NCBI GenBank assembly: GCA_024919035.1
Contig: CP103442.1
Coordinates: 1,178,001-1,242,000, forward strand
DNA from: Methylophilaceae bacterium LSUCC0401
Lineage (GTDB): Bacteria; Pseudomonadota; Gammaproteobacteria; Burkholderiales; Methylophilaceae
Length of the DNA: 64,000 nucleotides
Reading direction: 5' to 3'
Shown in pieces: positions 35,922 through 44,440 of the stretch (the stretch's first letter is position 1; each line of letters starts with the position of its first letter). Made by a program: the position numbers and the translations under genes. The notes under the pieces were generated by a model. It ran no database searches. It had not been told where the DNA came from and was given only the letters and a program-made list of their open reading frames with translations.

Positions 35922-36623
35922 ATGGCAACTCATTCTTTTTCTAAATTTGACTCGGAACTCGAATCCTTAAGAAGTAAGGTTCTTGAAATGGGGGGTATTG
36001 TTGAAGAACAAATTAAAAATGCTGTTGACGCCCTGGTTGATGCAGATGCCAAATTAGCAAAAAAGGTAATTGACGCCGATGAGAAGGTTAATGATCTTGA
36101 AAAATTAATTGATGAAAATTGTCTCTTAGTCCTCGTAAAGCGCTCACCAGCCGCAGGAGATTTAAGGTTTGTATCCACCGTACAAAAAACTATCAGTGAC
36201 TTAGAGCGTATTGGCGATGAGTCAACCAAAATTGCCAGAGCGGCTCTAAGAATCTATGAAGACGACCGCATGGGAAAACCCTCGCTTAGTGACATCAAGT
36301 CGATGGCAAAATTAGTCTCAGAAATGCTGCATGAGGCGCTTGACTCTTTTGCGAGACTTGATCCTGAAATTTCACTGGATGTGATAAAAATCGATGAAAG
36401 TGTGGATGATATTTATCAGTCCTGTATGCGGACACAACTAACCTTTATGTTAGAAGATCCAAGAAAAATCTCAGCGTCCATGGAAGTCATTTACATCGCC
36501 AAAGCCCTTGAACGTATTGGGGATCATTCTCAGAATATTACCGAATATGTGGTCTATACCGTTAAGGGTACAGACGTTCGTCATGCCTCAGTAAAAGATA
36601 TTAAAAGAGAACTTAAGGGATAA
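35922..36623 (+). CDS. phoU: Phosphate transport system regulatory protein PhoU
   Basis: A 233-residue all-helical protein made of two PhoU repeats. Each carries the metal-binding E/D-rich pattern: DEKVNDLEKLIDENCL and DESVDDIYQSCM, followed by DLERIGDES and ALERIGDHSQNI. PhoU modulates PstSCAB activity and PhoR signalling. No pst or phoBR genes lie next to it here, so it is a stand-alone copy in this window. Confidence 0.94.
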   Translation: MATHSFSKFDSELESLRSKVLEMGGIVEEQIKNAVDALVDADAKLAKKVIDADEKVNDLEKLIDENCLLVLVKRSPAAGDLRFVSTVQKTISDLERIGDESTKIARAALRIYEDDRMGKPSLSDIKSMAKLVSEMLHEALDSFARLDPEISLDVIKIDESVDDIYQSCMRTQLTFMLEDPRKISASMEVIYIAKALERIGDHSQNITEYVVYTVKGTDVRHASVKDIKRELKG

Positions 36624-36642
36624 TCACCCAGTCCACTGAGCC

Positions 36643-36915
36643 CTACTCTTTTGGAGGAACGTAACCCTCTGCCTGATCTGCTCCAGATCCAAAAAAATAA
36701 TTTTCTGTTTGCTGGGTCAAGTATTTTCTTGCTTCTGGATCGATAAGGCTTAATCGATTCTCGTTGACCAACATGGTTTGGTGTTTGAGCCAGTCAGCCC
36801 AAGCTTGTTTGGACACGTTTTCAAATATTTTTTTTCCTAACTCACCCGGGTATGGCGGAAAATCTAATCCCTCAGCTTCTTTTCCGAGCTTTACGCATTT
36901 AACAAGTCGTGTCAT
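36643..36915 (-). CDS. Probable Fe(2+)-trafficking protein (YggX family)
   Basis: A 90-residue cytosolic protein with the family N-terminus [26 protein letters not shown], whose Cys7 is the conserved oxidation-sensitive residue, and the W..W...QT.L.NE.RL...D..AR.YL pattern. YggX protects iron-sulfur clusters from oxidation and aids iron handling. It is transcribed alone, convergent with phoU and divergent from dgkA. Confidence 0.93.
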   Translation of the reverse strand: MTRLVKCVKLGKEAEGLDFPPYPGELGKKIFENVSKQAWADWLKHQTMLVNENRLSLIDPEARKYLTQQTENYFFGSGADQAEGYVPPKE

Positions 36916-36967
36916 TTTTTTCTCATAATGTTTATAATGGCATTGATTTTATCAAGGGAGCGGATTA

Positions 36968-37336
36968 ATGGAAAGTCCTTTTAAAGGAAAGACTGGAATA
37001 AAAAGACTAATCAATGCCTTCGGTTACTCACTCTCCGGATTTAAAGTTGCGTTTGCTAAAGAGGATGCCTTCCGTCAAGAAGTTTTTTTATCAATCATCT
37101 TGGTGACTGTGGCGGTTTACATTTCTAATAGCCCAATTGAGCTCGTTTTACTTATCGGAAGTACCCTACTCGTGCCCATTATAGAATTATTGAATTCTGC
37201 CATTGAGGCCACCGTAGATCGAGTGAGTCTTGATAAACATCCACTCGCTAAACGTGCAAAAGATATCGGCAGTGCTGCAGTTTTTTTAAGTCTTGTTAAC
37301 CTTGCTGCGACTTGGCTAATCATCGTTTTTTATTAG
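36968..37336 (+). CDS. dgkA: Diacylglycerol kinase DgkA
   Basis: A 122-residue three-helix inner-membrane enzyme phosphorylating diacylglycerol released during cell-envelope synthesis. The active-site segment ELLNSAIEATVDR (about 68-80) is intact, as is the N-terminal amphipathic ..RA..YS..G.K.AF..E.AFRQE. A TATAAT lies about 30 bases upstream. It overlaps the convergent TonB receptor by 4 bases. Confidence 0.95.
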   Translation: MESPFKGKTGIKRLINAFGYSLSGFKVAFAKEDAFRQEVFLSIILVTVAVYISNSPIELVLLIGSTLLVPIIELLNSAIEATVDRVSLDKHPLAKRAKDIGSAAVFLSLVNLAATWLIIVFY

Positions 37337-39429
37337 AACTCTCCGCGTAACCCAAACAGGACTGATCGCCCCCCCATGGGGATCTTGTCCTTCATTAATG
37401 ACGCATGATCCCTGATTTCTTGATCGAGTAAGTTATACCCCTTCATAAAAAATTCTAAATTATATTCAAGCGGTAATTTATAAGAGGCATAAGCCGTGAT
37501 GTTTGTATAGGCAGGTGTTGATAACTCATTTGATCCAATATCGTTTTGATTAAAAGCTCTCAACACATCCAGACGAGCAAAGAATGCATTTTTTTGATAA
37601 TCAATACTCGTCCCAATTCGTAAGGGTGAAATTCGCGGCAAGTCGTCTCCATTGCTTTGCCTAGCTCGAACATAGTCGCCCCTAAACAACCAGGCTAGTT
37701 GATTGTTGACTTGAAACCTTCCATCAAATTCAATTCCTTTAAACGAGGCTCCCACTTGTTGATATTGATATACATCTAATGCTTCAGCTTGTGACTCCCC
37801 GTCATGTAAATGATAGAGCTCACTGCCTGTATTGAACAATCCAATGAAACGATTAAATCGGGTGTAGTAAGGTCCAATACTAAAATGATGTGACCCAGGA
37901 TTCCACTTCAGTTGGAAATCTATTGAATTAGAGAGCTCAGTTGATAAATTTTCATTGCCTTTTTGCACGGTCTCGGTGGCATGATGAGAGCCATATGGAA
38001 ATAATTCAAAAAAAGCAGGCGCTCTTTCCGAATGGGTTAAGTTCGAAGTAATAGCAAAGGAATCATTGATTTTATAGACCCCTCCCACTGAGGCATTATT
38101 AGTTTGAAAGCTTTTTTCTATGTCACCGAATTCAGGCGCGTCCTCTTCACCAACATTAGGGGAAGCTCCACAACCCACTGCTGTTGAGTATATTGTCGTA
38201 CAACCGCCATCTCCAACAAAAGCACTTCTCCTAACATCATGATTACCCCGACGTAATCCAAATGTGATTTTATGTTCTTCTATGGGTAATTCCTCATAAA
38301 TATAAATCGACTGTGAGTTAGTGTTTGAATTTGGAAGCAGCGCATCGCCAACGGGTTGCTGAAAAAATGTATTCTCAAACTGCAATCCAACAACGCCTGA
38401 TGAACCAGCAATGGCGTGATGGCCGAGCTCAATGGTGCCATCAAGGCCACGATTTTTAAACTCTGTACCCACATCGCCACCCGATTCGATTTCTTGATGC
38501 TGATAATCTGTATGCGCTAATTTCAATTTAAAGTGATTAAAAAATCCATCTAAGTCATGTAGCTCGGAATGAATATCCCATCGATTCATTTTTAAATCAA
38601 AGTACCCACTCGACTGCAATGGGTTGCCAAACTGACTATCATGCATCGCATAAGAAACCCCTATGTATCCTTTTTCAAGAAAAAAACTTGTACCAATCGC
38701 GCCCCCCTCCGTATCTTGGCCCGAATTATTTAACTTATTTTTTCCATATTGCGAACGGCTGATGGATGAATCTGATCGCGCCAGCTTTTTAGATACCGCA
38801 TATCCTGGAATATTTAAATTTCCTGTTGTTTTGGTATACGCGTCAAAATGAATCGCAAATTGATCATTGCCCACATCCATGACCACTGCAGAACTTCGCT
38901 CACTGTTATATCCCCCCGCTCGAGTTTCTGCACGTCCAGTAAATCCAGTCACAGCCTCTTTCGGAATACGGTGGTCAATTGCATTGACAACTCCACCGAC
39001 GGCTCCTCCACCATAGATTAATGTTGCTGGTCCTCGAATCACATCAATTTGTTCAATGATCAGTGGATCAATGGGAACACTATGATCGGCACTAAACGAT
39101 GAAACATCTAAAAAATTAACGCCATTTTGTAAAATTCGAATGCGGTCCCCATCGAGGCCTCGAATCACCGGTCTTGCAACCGTTGGCCCCCAATTGGTAA
39201 AAGTCACCCCTGGTGTCGATGAAAGTGTTTCTCCAATGTTAATACCGCGTTGAATATTTAACTCTTTTCCATTCAATACGGTTATAGGTACCACGAATTC
39301 ATCAGAGCTCACTCCTAATGGGTTGGCTGTGACCGGGGTCATCGGTAAATCTAGATGCTTCTCTTCACCGACAACAAAATTAATAAACAATAAACAATAA
39401 AAACTAAATAAATAAAATATAAATTTCAT
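37333..39429 (-). CDS. TonB-dependent outer-membrane receptor, ZnuD-like (zinc)
   Basis: A 698-residue receptor with a signal peptide (about 1-21). The plug domain (about 45-150) contains GETLSSTPGVTF, ARPVIRGLDGDRIRILQNG, FSADHSVPIDPL..EQIDVIRGPATLIYGGGAVGGVVN. The barrel ends in the aromatic GLRGEF. The SADHSVP and ARPVIRG blocks resemble ZnuD-type zinc receptors. Two cysteines in one extracellular-loop region (CTTIYSTAVGC) may form a loop disulfide. The upstream partner is a His-rich exported protein, supporting zinc or another transition metal. No Zur box was recognised. Its Shine-Dalgarno sequence is buried in a hairpin with the end of that partner gene. Confidence 0.8.
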   Translation of the reverse strand: MKFIFYLFSFYCLLFINFVVGEEKHLDLPMTPVTANPLGVSSDEFVVPITVLNGKELNIQRGINIGETLSSTPGVTFTNWGPTVARPVIRGLDGDRIRILQNGVNFLDVSSFSADHSVPIDPLIIEQIDVIRGPATLIYGGGAVGGVVNAIDHRIPKEAVTGFTGRAETRAGGYNSERSSAVVMDVGNDQFAIHFDAYTKTTGNLNIPGYAVSKKLARSDSSISRSQYGKNKLNNSGQDTEGGAIGTSFFLEKGYIGVSYAMHDSQFGNPLQSSGYFDLKMNRWDIHSELHDLDGFFNHFKLKLAHTDYQHQEIESGGDVGTEFKNRGLDGTIELGHHAIAGSSGVVGLQFENTFFQQPVGDALLPNSNTNSQSIYIYEELPIEEHKITFGLRRGNHDVRRSAFVGDGGCTTIYSTAVGCGASPNVGEEDAPEFGDIEKSFQTNNASVGGVYKINDSFAITSNLTHSERAPAFFELFPYGSHHATETVQKGNENLSTELSNSIDFQLKWNPGSHHFSIGPYYTRFNRFIGLFNTGSELYHLHDGESQAEALDVYQYQQVGASFKGIEFDGRFQVNNQLAWLFRGDYVRARQSNGDDLPRISPLRIGTSIDYQKNAFFARLDVLRAFNQNDIGSNELSTPAYTNITAYASYKLPLEYNLEFFMKGYNLLDQEIRDHASLMKDKIPMGGRSVLFGLRGEF

Positions 39430-39435
39430 GACAAT

Positions 39436-39465
39436 CTCCTTAAAAATTAAAACAATTTTTAGGAG
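39436..39465 (-). promoter_or_regulatory. Hairpin sequestering the receptor ribosome-binding site
   Basis: On the minus-strand RNA, CTCCT plus AAAAATT pairs with AATTTTT plus AGGAG (12 bp, one bulged base). The 3' arm is the Shine-Dalgarno sequence of the TonB receptor. The 5' arm contains the stop codon of the upstream His-rich gene. A ribosome finishing the first gene would open the hairpin, so translational coupling is predicted. Confidence 0.6.
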
Positions 39466-39794
39466 AAAGCTGGTGGACCTCGAATGAGTTTGAGATTTTG
39501 AAAATGAGTATAAGCAAAGAGCTGATAACTCTCAAAAATATCTTTTTTTGGATTGTCTACTTCTAGAGAACTATTAATTTCTAAAAAACCATGGGTTAAT
39601 TGTTTCAATACTGAACAATGGTCACAATGATCTAAATCTTCATGTTCCTGTTGAGATTGGCTGGATTGATTTATAACAGATCCTGCCAAATGATCAAAAT
39701 CATGAGCAATAGCATTCCACTGCAAAAATGCAAAGCAAAACAAAATAACGAATGATAATTTTTTAATAACCACAGATGAATTATAGTCTTTCAT
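39459..39794 (-). CDS. Exported His-rich small protein (DUF2946-like)
   Basis: A 111-residue protein with an N-terminal hydrophobic signal (about 10-30). The mature part holds HDFDHLAGS, a central QEHEDLDHCDHCSVLKQLTHG segment with clustered His/Asp/Cys, and a C-terminal RGPPAF. This layout is seen in DUF2946-type proteins next to metal-linked TonB receptors. It probably binds zinc or copper in the periplasm; that is inference. It is co-transcribed with and translationally coupled to the receptor downstream. The start lies only about 20 bases from the cobalamin riboswitch of the divergent btuB unit. Confidence 0.6.
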   Translation of the reverse strand: MKDYNSSVVIKKLSFVILFCFAFLQWNAIAHDFDHLAGSVINQSSQSQQEHEDLDHCDHCSVLKQLTHGFLEINSSLEVDNPKKDIFESYQLFAYTHFQNLKLIRGPPAFS

Positions 39795-39814
39795 ATGCTA
39801 TAGTCAATTTTAAG

Positions 39815-39966
39815 AATGGTGGCCCTGAGCATAATCGGGAAATTGGTGAAAATCCAATACTGCCCCCGCAACGGTAATAGAGTGTGGATATTACATTAAA
39901 GTCACTGAGATTTTTTTCTTGGGAAGACGTAATATTTTGTCTCTAAAGTCCGGATACCGGCCATTC
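39815..39966 (+). promoter_or_regulatory. Cobalamin riboswitch upstream of btuB
   Basis: The leader contains the conserved AdoCbl-riboswitch blocks in order: GGTGGCCCTGAGC, GGTGAAAATCC, CTGCCCCCGCAACGGTAAT, GTCACTGAG, TGGGAAGACG and AAGTCCGGATACCGGCC. It ends about 75 bases before the btuB start. A 7-bp hairpin (TTAAGCA/TGCTTAA) and the GGGAGG ribosome-binding site follow, so control of translation is likely. Cobalamin binding should repress btuB and the gene after it. Confidence 0.96.
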
Positions 39967-40039
39967 AGCAATTCAATACGGGTGAGTATTAAGCATGTTT
40001 TCTCTGCTTAATCATCATGGTTAATGTCTGGGAGGACGT

Positions 40040-41944
40040 GTGTTAACTTTTATAAAATTTTTATTTATCATTTATTTCTTTTTTATTAGTTTTTCTTATT
40101 CAGAAACCTTAAAAACCAGTGACTTGTTTGTAACAGCAACCAGAAGCAATCAAGAGTCTGATAATTTATTATCGGATATATCAATTATTCATTATGATGA
40201 AATCAATAAATCTGGATCAACATCCATAGTTGATTTGCTGCAACGCCAACCTGGAATAGAGATAAGTAATTCGGGTGGACTCGGAAAACAATCGAGTGTT
40301 TATATGAGAGGTGCTAATGCAAATCAACTCATTGTTTTGGTTGATGGAGTGAGAATGAACTCCATAACAACAGGATTAACTGCTTTTGAGAATTTACCCC
40401 TTTCTCAAATTGAAAAAATTGAAATTTTAAGAGGTCCGTCAGCATCTCTATATGGATCTGATGGTATAGGCGGAGTCATCCAAATTTTTACAAAAAAAAA
40501 TAAAAGTGGATATAACCCCTATGCTAATTTTGGCTATTCTCGCTATGCAACAAAAACTAACACGATCGGTTTCACTGCCGGTGGGGAAAAATTGAGATAT
40601 GGATTTCATCTAAACTCAATTGACTCAAATGGTTTTTCCAGTCTACAAACAAACGAAGCGATAATTAAAGATGATGATGGATTTAATAGTTTAAATATTA
40701 ATGGAAATATTGAATATGATTTTGATAAGGATAATTCGGTGAAGTTATCATTATTAAGCAATCAAGGTCATAATGAATATGATAATCGTTACAGAAGTTA
40801 CTATGGAAATACGGTACCTAATGTAAAAAATAAAATGCTAAATCAAAATATAAATTTATTATTTAAAAATAAATTTTCACATAATTGGGATTCCCTGCTT
40901 CTTTTATCATCTAGCTTGGATAAATATACTGATCAACAAATAATTAATGCTAATTATGATGGACTTGAGCGGTCAAATTTATATTATCAAACCATTCAAA
41001 ATGAGTTTAATTGGACCAATAATATAAAATCTTCACTCGGCAGTTTTACTATTGCAATTGACAGGCTTGAACAAAAGTTGTCTTCAAATAATGCTTATGA
41101 TGAAAACAGAAGAAATAATACTGGGTATGCTTTTAATTACTTTAAAGATTTTGGTCCACACATTATCCATGGAAGTTATCGTGTCGACTTAAATACTCAT
41201 TCAGGAACAAATAATACTAAGAGCATTGGTTATGGTTTTAAATTTAACCATAATTGGAAAGCAAGCCTTCAATATGGAGAAGCCTTTAAAAATCCAACCT
41301 TTAATGACTTATATGCAGCCTACGACCAGTACTATACGCCCAATCCAAATCTTCAGTCTGAGACTTCAAAAAATATTGAAGCAAATATTAATTTTGTTGA
41401 CGAATCAAATAATTTCAAGGCCACTATATTTGAAAACCGTATTAATGATTTGATTACTTTATATACATGCGGCTGGAATACTTGTATTGAAAATTCGAGC
41501 AGTGCAAAAATTACTGGACTTACGGTCACAGGGAATAAATATATTGGTCACACTCAATTTTATTCATCCTTGACCACACAATCTGCAGATACAGAGAATG
41601 ATGGAATTCATTCAAAGCTGGCTCGGCGAGCCTCTTTTTTTGGAACATTTGGTATTACTCATTACTTTGATGACTGGACGGTAGGTGCGGAACTCACTGG
41701 AAGTGGAAGTAAATATAATGATCGTGAAAATAATGCCCCCATCCCAGGTTATATTATTTCAAATCTTTTCATTAATAAGCTATTGGGAAATAATTGGCAA
41801 ATGAATTTTAGAGTAAACAACCTATTGGATAAGGAATATTATTTTGCCTACGAAGGCAATCCAACTATTGGGGCAAGTAATGCATACAGGTATAATAATC
41901 CAGGACGCTCTGCTTTCATTAACCTAATTTATGAGACAAAATAA
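40040..41944 (+). CDS. btuB: TonB-dependent vitamin B12 receptor BtuB
   Basis: A 634-residue outer-membrane receptor starting at a GTG 4-5 bases after GGGAGG. The signal peptide covers about 1-21. The TonB-box-like TSDLFVTATR is near residue 26. The plug (about 35-150) has VDLLQRQPGIEISNSGGLGKQSSVYMRGANANQLIVLVDG and IEILRGPSASLYGSDGIGGVIQIFT, as in BtuB. The barrel ends in a terminal aromatic-rich strand. The cobalamin riboswitch upstream makes the substrate assignment strong. Confidence 0.92.
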   Translation: MLTFIKFLFIIYFFFISFSYSETLKTSDLFVTATRSNQESDNLLSDISIIHYDEINKSGSTSIVDLLQRQPGIEISNSGGLGKQSSVYMRGANANQLIVLVDGVRMNSITTGLTAFENLPLSQIEKIEILRGPSASLYGSDGIGGVIQIFTKKNKSGYNPYANFGYSRYATKTNTIGFTAGGEKLRYGFHLNSIDSNGFSSLQTNEAIIKDDDGFNSLNINGNIEYDFDKDNSVKLSLLSNQGHNEYDNRYRSYYGNTVPNVKNKMLNQNINLLFKNKFSHNWDSLLLLSSSLDKYTDQQIINANYDGLERSNLYYQTIQNEFNWTNNIKSSLGSFTIAIDRLEQKLSSNNAYDENRRNNTGYAFNYFKDFGPHIIHGSYRVDLNTHSGTNNTKSIGYGFKFNHNWKASLQYGEAFKNPTFNDLYAAYDQYYTPNPNLQSETSKNIEANINFVDESNNFKATIFENRINDLITLYTCGWNTCIENSSSAKITGLTVTGNKYIGHTQFYSSLTTQSADTENDGIHSKLARRASFFGTFGITHYFDDWTVGAELTGSGSKYNDRENNAPIPGYIISNLFINKLLGNNWQMNFRVNNLLDKEYYFAYEGNPTIGASNAYRYNNPGRSAFINLIYETK

Positions 41945-41945
41945 T

Positions 41946-42503
41946 ATGATGCTCAATCTAAACAAAAATAAAATATCTTTAGTTTTGTTCCTTACTATAA
42001 TAATGTTTGCTTCCAGAGGTAGTCATTTTTTAACCGAGTTTAGTGTTCCAGATGCATCACTGATAATTTTTTTAACACTTGGAATTTTCTGTCCCTCATT
42101 CATTTTATTTACTTTATTTTTTATATTAGGAACCCTAATTGATTTTGGAACACCTGCTTTTGATTTAACAAAAGCATCCTACCTGACAGATGGTTACTGG
42201 GGCTTGATCCCAGCTTATTATTTAATGTTTGTTTGTGGGCAATTGATAAAATCCAAAAATTTACTAAACAATATTAATTTATTTGTGATGATCTTACTTG
42301 GCTCAACCACCTTAGCATTTATTATTTCAACAAATACTTACTATATGTTTTCTGGACATTTTGGTAATCCAAGTCTTTTAGAATCAATATTACAGGGATG
42401 GAATTATTACCCAGGATACTTAATACCTAATATCATCTATGGTTTAATTTTTTACGGCATTTATAAGCTAAATATCAAAAAATATTTCCTTAAATTGATT
42501 TAA
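41946..42503 (+). CDS. BtuM-like solitary cobalamin transporter (ECF S-component family)
   Basis: A 185-residue integral membrane protein with about six hydrophobic segments. It has R.SHFL...S.PDASLIIF.LLG-like text in helix 1-2, LIDFGTPAFD, WGLIPAYY and a C-terminal basic end. Size, topology and position one base after btuB under a cobalamin riboswitch fit BtuM, the betaproteobacterial B12 transporter that works without an ECF module. BtuM of Thiobacillus uses a cysteine to hold cobalt. Here cysteines occur only in IFCPSF and FVCGQ, and I cannot align them with that residue. The ATG at 41946 was chosen; one at 41931 overlaps btuB. Confidence 0.62.
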   Translation: MMLNLNKNKISLVLFLTIIMFASRGSHFLTEFSVPDASLIIFLTLGIFCPSFILFTLFFILGTLIDFGTPAFDLTKASYLTDGYWGLIPAYYLMFVCGQLIKSKNLLNNINLFVMILLGSTTLAFIISTNTYYMFSGHFGNPSLLESILQGWNYYPGYLIPNIIYGLIFYGIYKLNIKKYFLKLI

Positions 42504-42533
42504 AGTAGTTCGCCTGAAATTATCAATATTTGA

Positions 42534-42539
42534 TATAAT
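42534..42539 (+). promoter_or_regulatory. Probable -10 element of tRNA-Phe
   Basis: A perfect TATAAT ends 15 bases before the tRNA 5' end, suitable for a short 5' leader that RNase P would remove. No convincing -35 hexamer was found. Confidence 0.5.
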
Positions 42540-42554
42540 TCCACGTTCAATTAT

Positions 42555-42630
42555 GGCCAGATAGCTCAGTCGGTAGAGCAGTGGACTGAAAATCCTCGTG
42601 TCGGCAGTTCGATTCTGCCTCTGGCCACCA
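42555..42630 (+). tRNA. tRNA-Phe (GAA)
   Basis: A 76-base tRNA with encoded CCA. The acceptor GGCCAGA/TCTGGCC and T arm GGCAG/CTGCC are perfectly paired. The anticodon loop CTGAAAA gives GAA. The anticodon stem GTGGA/TCCTC contains a U-U mismatch at position 28-42; the other four pairs are intact. It stands alone between the B12 genes and a small membrane-protein gene. Confidence 0.97.
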
Positions 42631-42771
42631 CTTCAGATCCATCGTCAATTTATTCAAAAAGCATCAAACTATTTAATAAATTTTACTTATCGTAAATATT
42701 TTTATAATTAATTATATTTATATTAAATAATCTTCTAAAATGGCTTTATCGAATTCTACAAGGAGAGCACT

Positions 42772-43047
42772 GTGGCAGAGGTCAATGAATCAATGCAAAA
42801 AGTTGTCGCCAAAATTGCCAATCAACATTCTATTGTTTTAGCCGGCATTTACACTATCGGTCATATTGTCATTGCAATGTCATGTAATTATTTTATCACT
42901 GGTACCTCATTAAATATGGCGGCCATGGATGCCATTATTGAGCCAATTATCAATGGATTTTGGTTTTATGTACTACATAAAATTTATCAAGCGAAGATGA
43001 ATAATAATAAACAAGAAATTAGGGAGAAAAAATATGGATTTATCTAA
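42772..43047 (+). CDS. DUF2061-like small membrane protein
   Basis: A 91-residue protein with two hydrophobic segments (about 19-40 and 50-72). The layout ..IYTIGHIVIAMSCNYFITGTSLNMAAMDAIIEPIINGFWFYVLHKIYQ is that of DUF2061 membrane proteins, whose function is not known. The start is GTG, preceded by AAGGAGAG at good spacing. It overlaps dps by 14 bases, so the two are probably one transcript, which hints at a stress-related role. Confidence 0.68.
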   Translation: MAEVNESMQKVVAKIANQHSIVLAGIYTIGHIVIAMSCNYFITGTSLNMAAMDAIIEPIINGFWFYVLHKIYQAKMNNNKQEIREKKYGFI

Positions 43048-43522
43048 AATGAAAATTAATATTGGTATATCAGATGATGATAGGGAAAATATTACCAAGG
43101 CATTATCAAAGTTGTTAGCTGATAGCTATACTTTATATTTAAAAACGCATAACTTTCATTGGAATGTAACCGGACCAATGTTTAACACGCTTCATAACAT
43201 GTTTATGGATCAATATACTGAATTATGGAATGCTCTCGATGTGATTGCAGAAAGAATTCGTGCTTTGGGTCATTTTGCACCTGGTTCCTATAAAGCATTT
43301 GCTGAGCTCAGCTCACTCGAAGATGCACCTGCCATTCCTCCATCTGCCGAAGAAATGATAGCTATATTGGTGAAAGGTCATGAGGCAGTTGCAAGAACAG
43401 CAAGAGAAGCATTTACTGCGGTTGAAAAAGCCAATGATCAACCGTCTGCAGATATCTTAACCCAAAGATTAGATATTCACGAAAAAACAGCGTGGATGTT
43501 AAGAAGTTTATTGGGCAATTAA
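43034..43522 (+). CDS. dps: Dps family DNA-binding ferritin-like protein
   Basis: A 162-residue Dps. The inter-subunit ferroxidase site is visible: KTHNFHWNVTGPMFNTLH (His and Trp) and MDQYTELWNALDVIAERIRALG (Asp/Glu). Dps dodecamers oxidise Fe2+ with H2O2, store iron and protect DNA. The N-terminal tail is short with few lysines, so DNA binding may be weak. A strong terminator follows 18 bases after the stop. It overlaps the small membrane-protein gene upstream. Confidence 0.95.
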   Translation: MDLSKMKINIGISDDDRENITKALSKLLADSYTLYLKTHNFHWNVTGPMFNTLHNMFMDQYTELWNALDVIAERIRALGHFAPGSYKAFAELSSLEDAPAIPPSAEEMIAILVKGHEAVARTAREAFTAVEKANDQPSADILTQRLDIHEKTAWMLRSLLGN

Positions 43523-43539
43523 ATGCTTTTGTGTTTATA

Positions 43540-43571
43540 AAAGGTTGTAAGGTTTTCCTTACAACCTTTTA
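43540..43571 (+). terminator. Rho-independent terminator after dps
   Basis: A perfect 13-bp stem AAAGGTTGTAAGG / CCTTACAACCTTT with a TTTT loop, followed by a short T tract. The following 135 bases up to the convergent Anbu gene hold only a weak GGGA/TCCC hairpin near 43650 and no gene I can support. Confidence 0.85.
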
Positions 43572-43706
43572 ACCCTTGTTATGAATTATTTAGGAGAATA
43601 ACTAACTTTAGGTAAGTTTAATTTTAAATGGTGAAAATGATAAACCTAGGGATTTTGTCCCGATTGTTATTTTAAAAAGGTAATTTACTTGAAGTTTTAA
43701 TTTATT

Positions 43707-44426
43707 TTATGGAAGCTGGTTAAATAAAGATCTAATTCCGTCCGACCAACTTTGCTTGATATTCTCAAAATATTCATCGCCTTCCACAACTCTATATTTA
43801 CCTTTAGAAGAAAATGAATTTTGCTTATAAAAAAATAAATCGATTGGAGTGCCAACAGATATATTACTTTTTATTGTTGAATCAAATGACACAAGCAAAC
43901 ATTTTATTGCTTCCTTTTCTGAGAGATGATTATTCAAAACTCTGTCAATAATTGGTTTACCATACTTCGTTTCTCCAATTTGAAAATATGGGGTTTCTGT
44001 TGTTGCCTCAATAAAATTTCCTGCTGAGTACATGTTAAATAAACGAGGCTCTTCTTTTCCAATTTGACCTCCAACAATTAAACTTAAATTAAAATCGACA
44101 TTATGGTTCTTTAAATGATCTGCGTTATCTTTATATATAGATCTAATTTCTCGACCAACAATGCTAACTGCCTCATGCATATTTTTTGCCATAAAAATAT
44201 TCTTTAATTTATCTTTGCCTTTTGTATTTTGTTTTAATCTTTCAACAACAAGTTGGGACAATGAAAGATTGCCCGCTGAGAGCATAACTATGGTAATTTT
44301 TTTTTGTTTACTTTCTAGAATATGCATTTTTGAAACCGTTGCGACTTGATCAACACCGGCATTAGTTCTTGTGTCTGATCCAAATAAGATCCCATTTTTT
44401 AATTTCATTGCCACACAGTACGTCAT
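43707..44426 (-). CDS. Anbu (ancestral beta subunit) proteasome-type protease
   Basis: A 239-residue Ntn-hydrolase of the bacterial Anbu/BPH family. After removal of Met1 the N-terminus is TYCVAMKLKNGILFGSDTRTNAGVD, giving Thr1, Asp17 and a Lys near 32, the expected catalytic set. It is the last gene of a four-gene unit with a transglutaminase-like protein, an alpha-E protein and a circularly permuted ATP-grasp enzyme, the conserved Anbu context. The set is predicted to make and process peptide tags or small peptides, but substrates are unknown. It starts 14 bases after the upstream gene. Confidence 0.9.
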   Translation of the reverse strand: MTYCVAMKLKNGILFGSDTRTNAGVDQVATVSKMHILESKQKKITIVMLSAGNLSLSQLVVERLKQNTKGKDKLKNIFMAKNMHEAVSIVGREIRSIYKDNADHLKNHNVDFNLSLIVGGQIGKEEPRLFNMYSAGNFIEATTETPYFQIGETKYGKPIIDRVLNNHLSEKEAIKCLLVSFDSTIKSNISVGTPIDLFFYKQNSFSSKGKYRVVEGDEYFENIKQSWSDGIRSLFNQLP

Positions 44427-44440
44427 AACTTATTCATCCC

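Noticed and set aside
39770-39812. Zur box in front of the His-rich/zinc-receptor genes
   Set aside because: Only a direct TATAGTC repeat is seen; the palindromic Zur consensus is not present.
43640-43690. GGGA/TCCC hairpin between dps and Anbu as terminator of the Anbu operon
   Set aside because: The stem has only four strong pairs and no clear T tract on the minus strand; not listed as a terminator.
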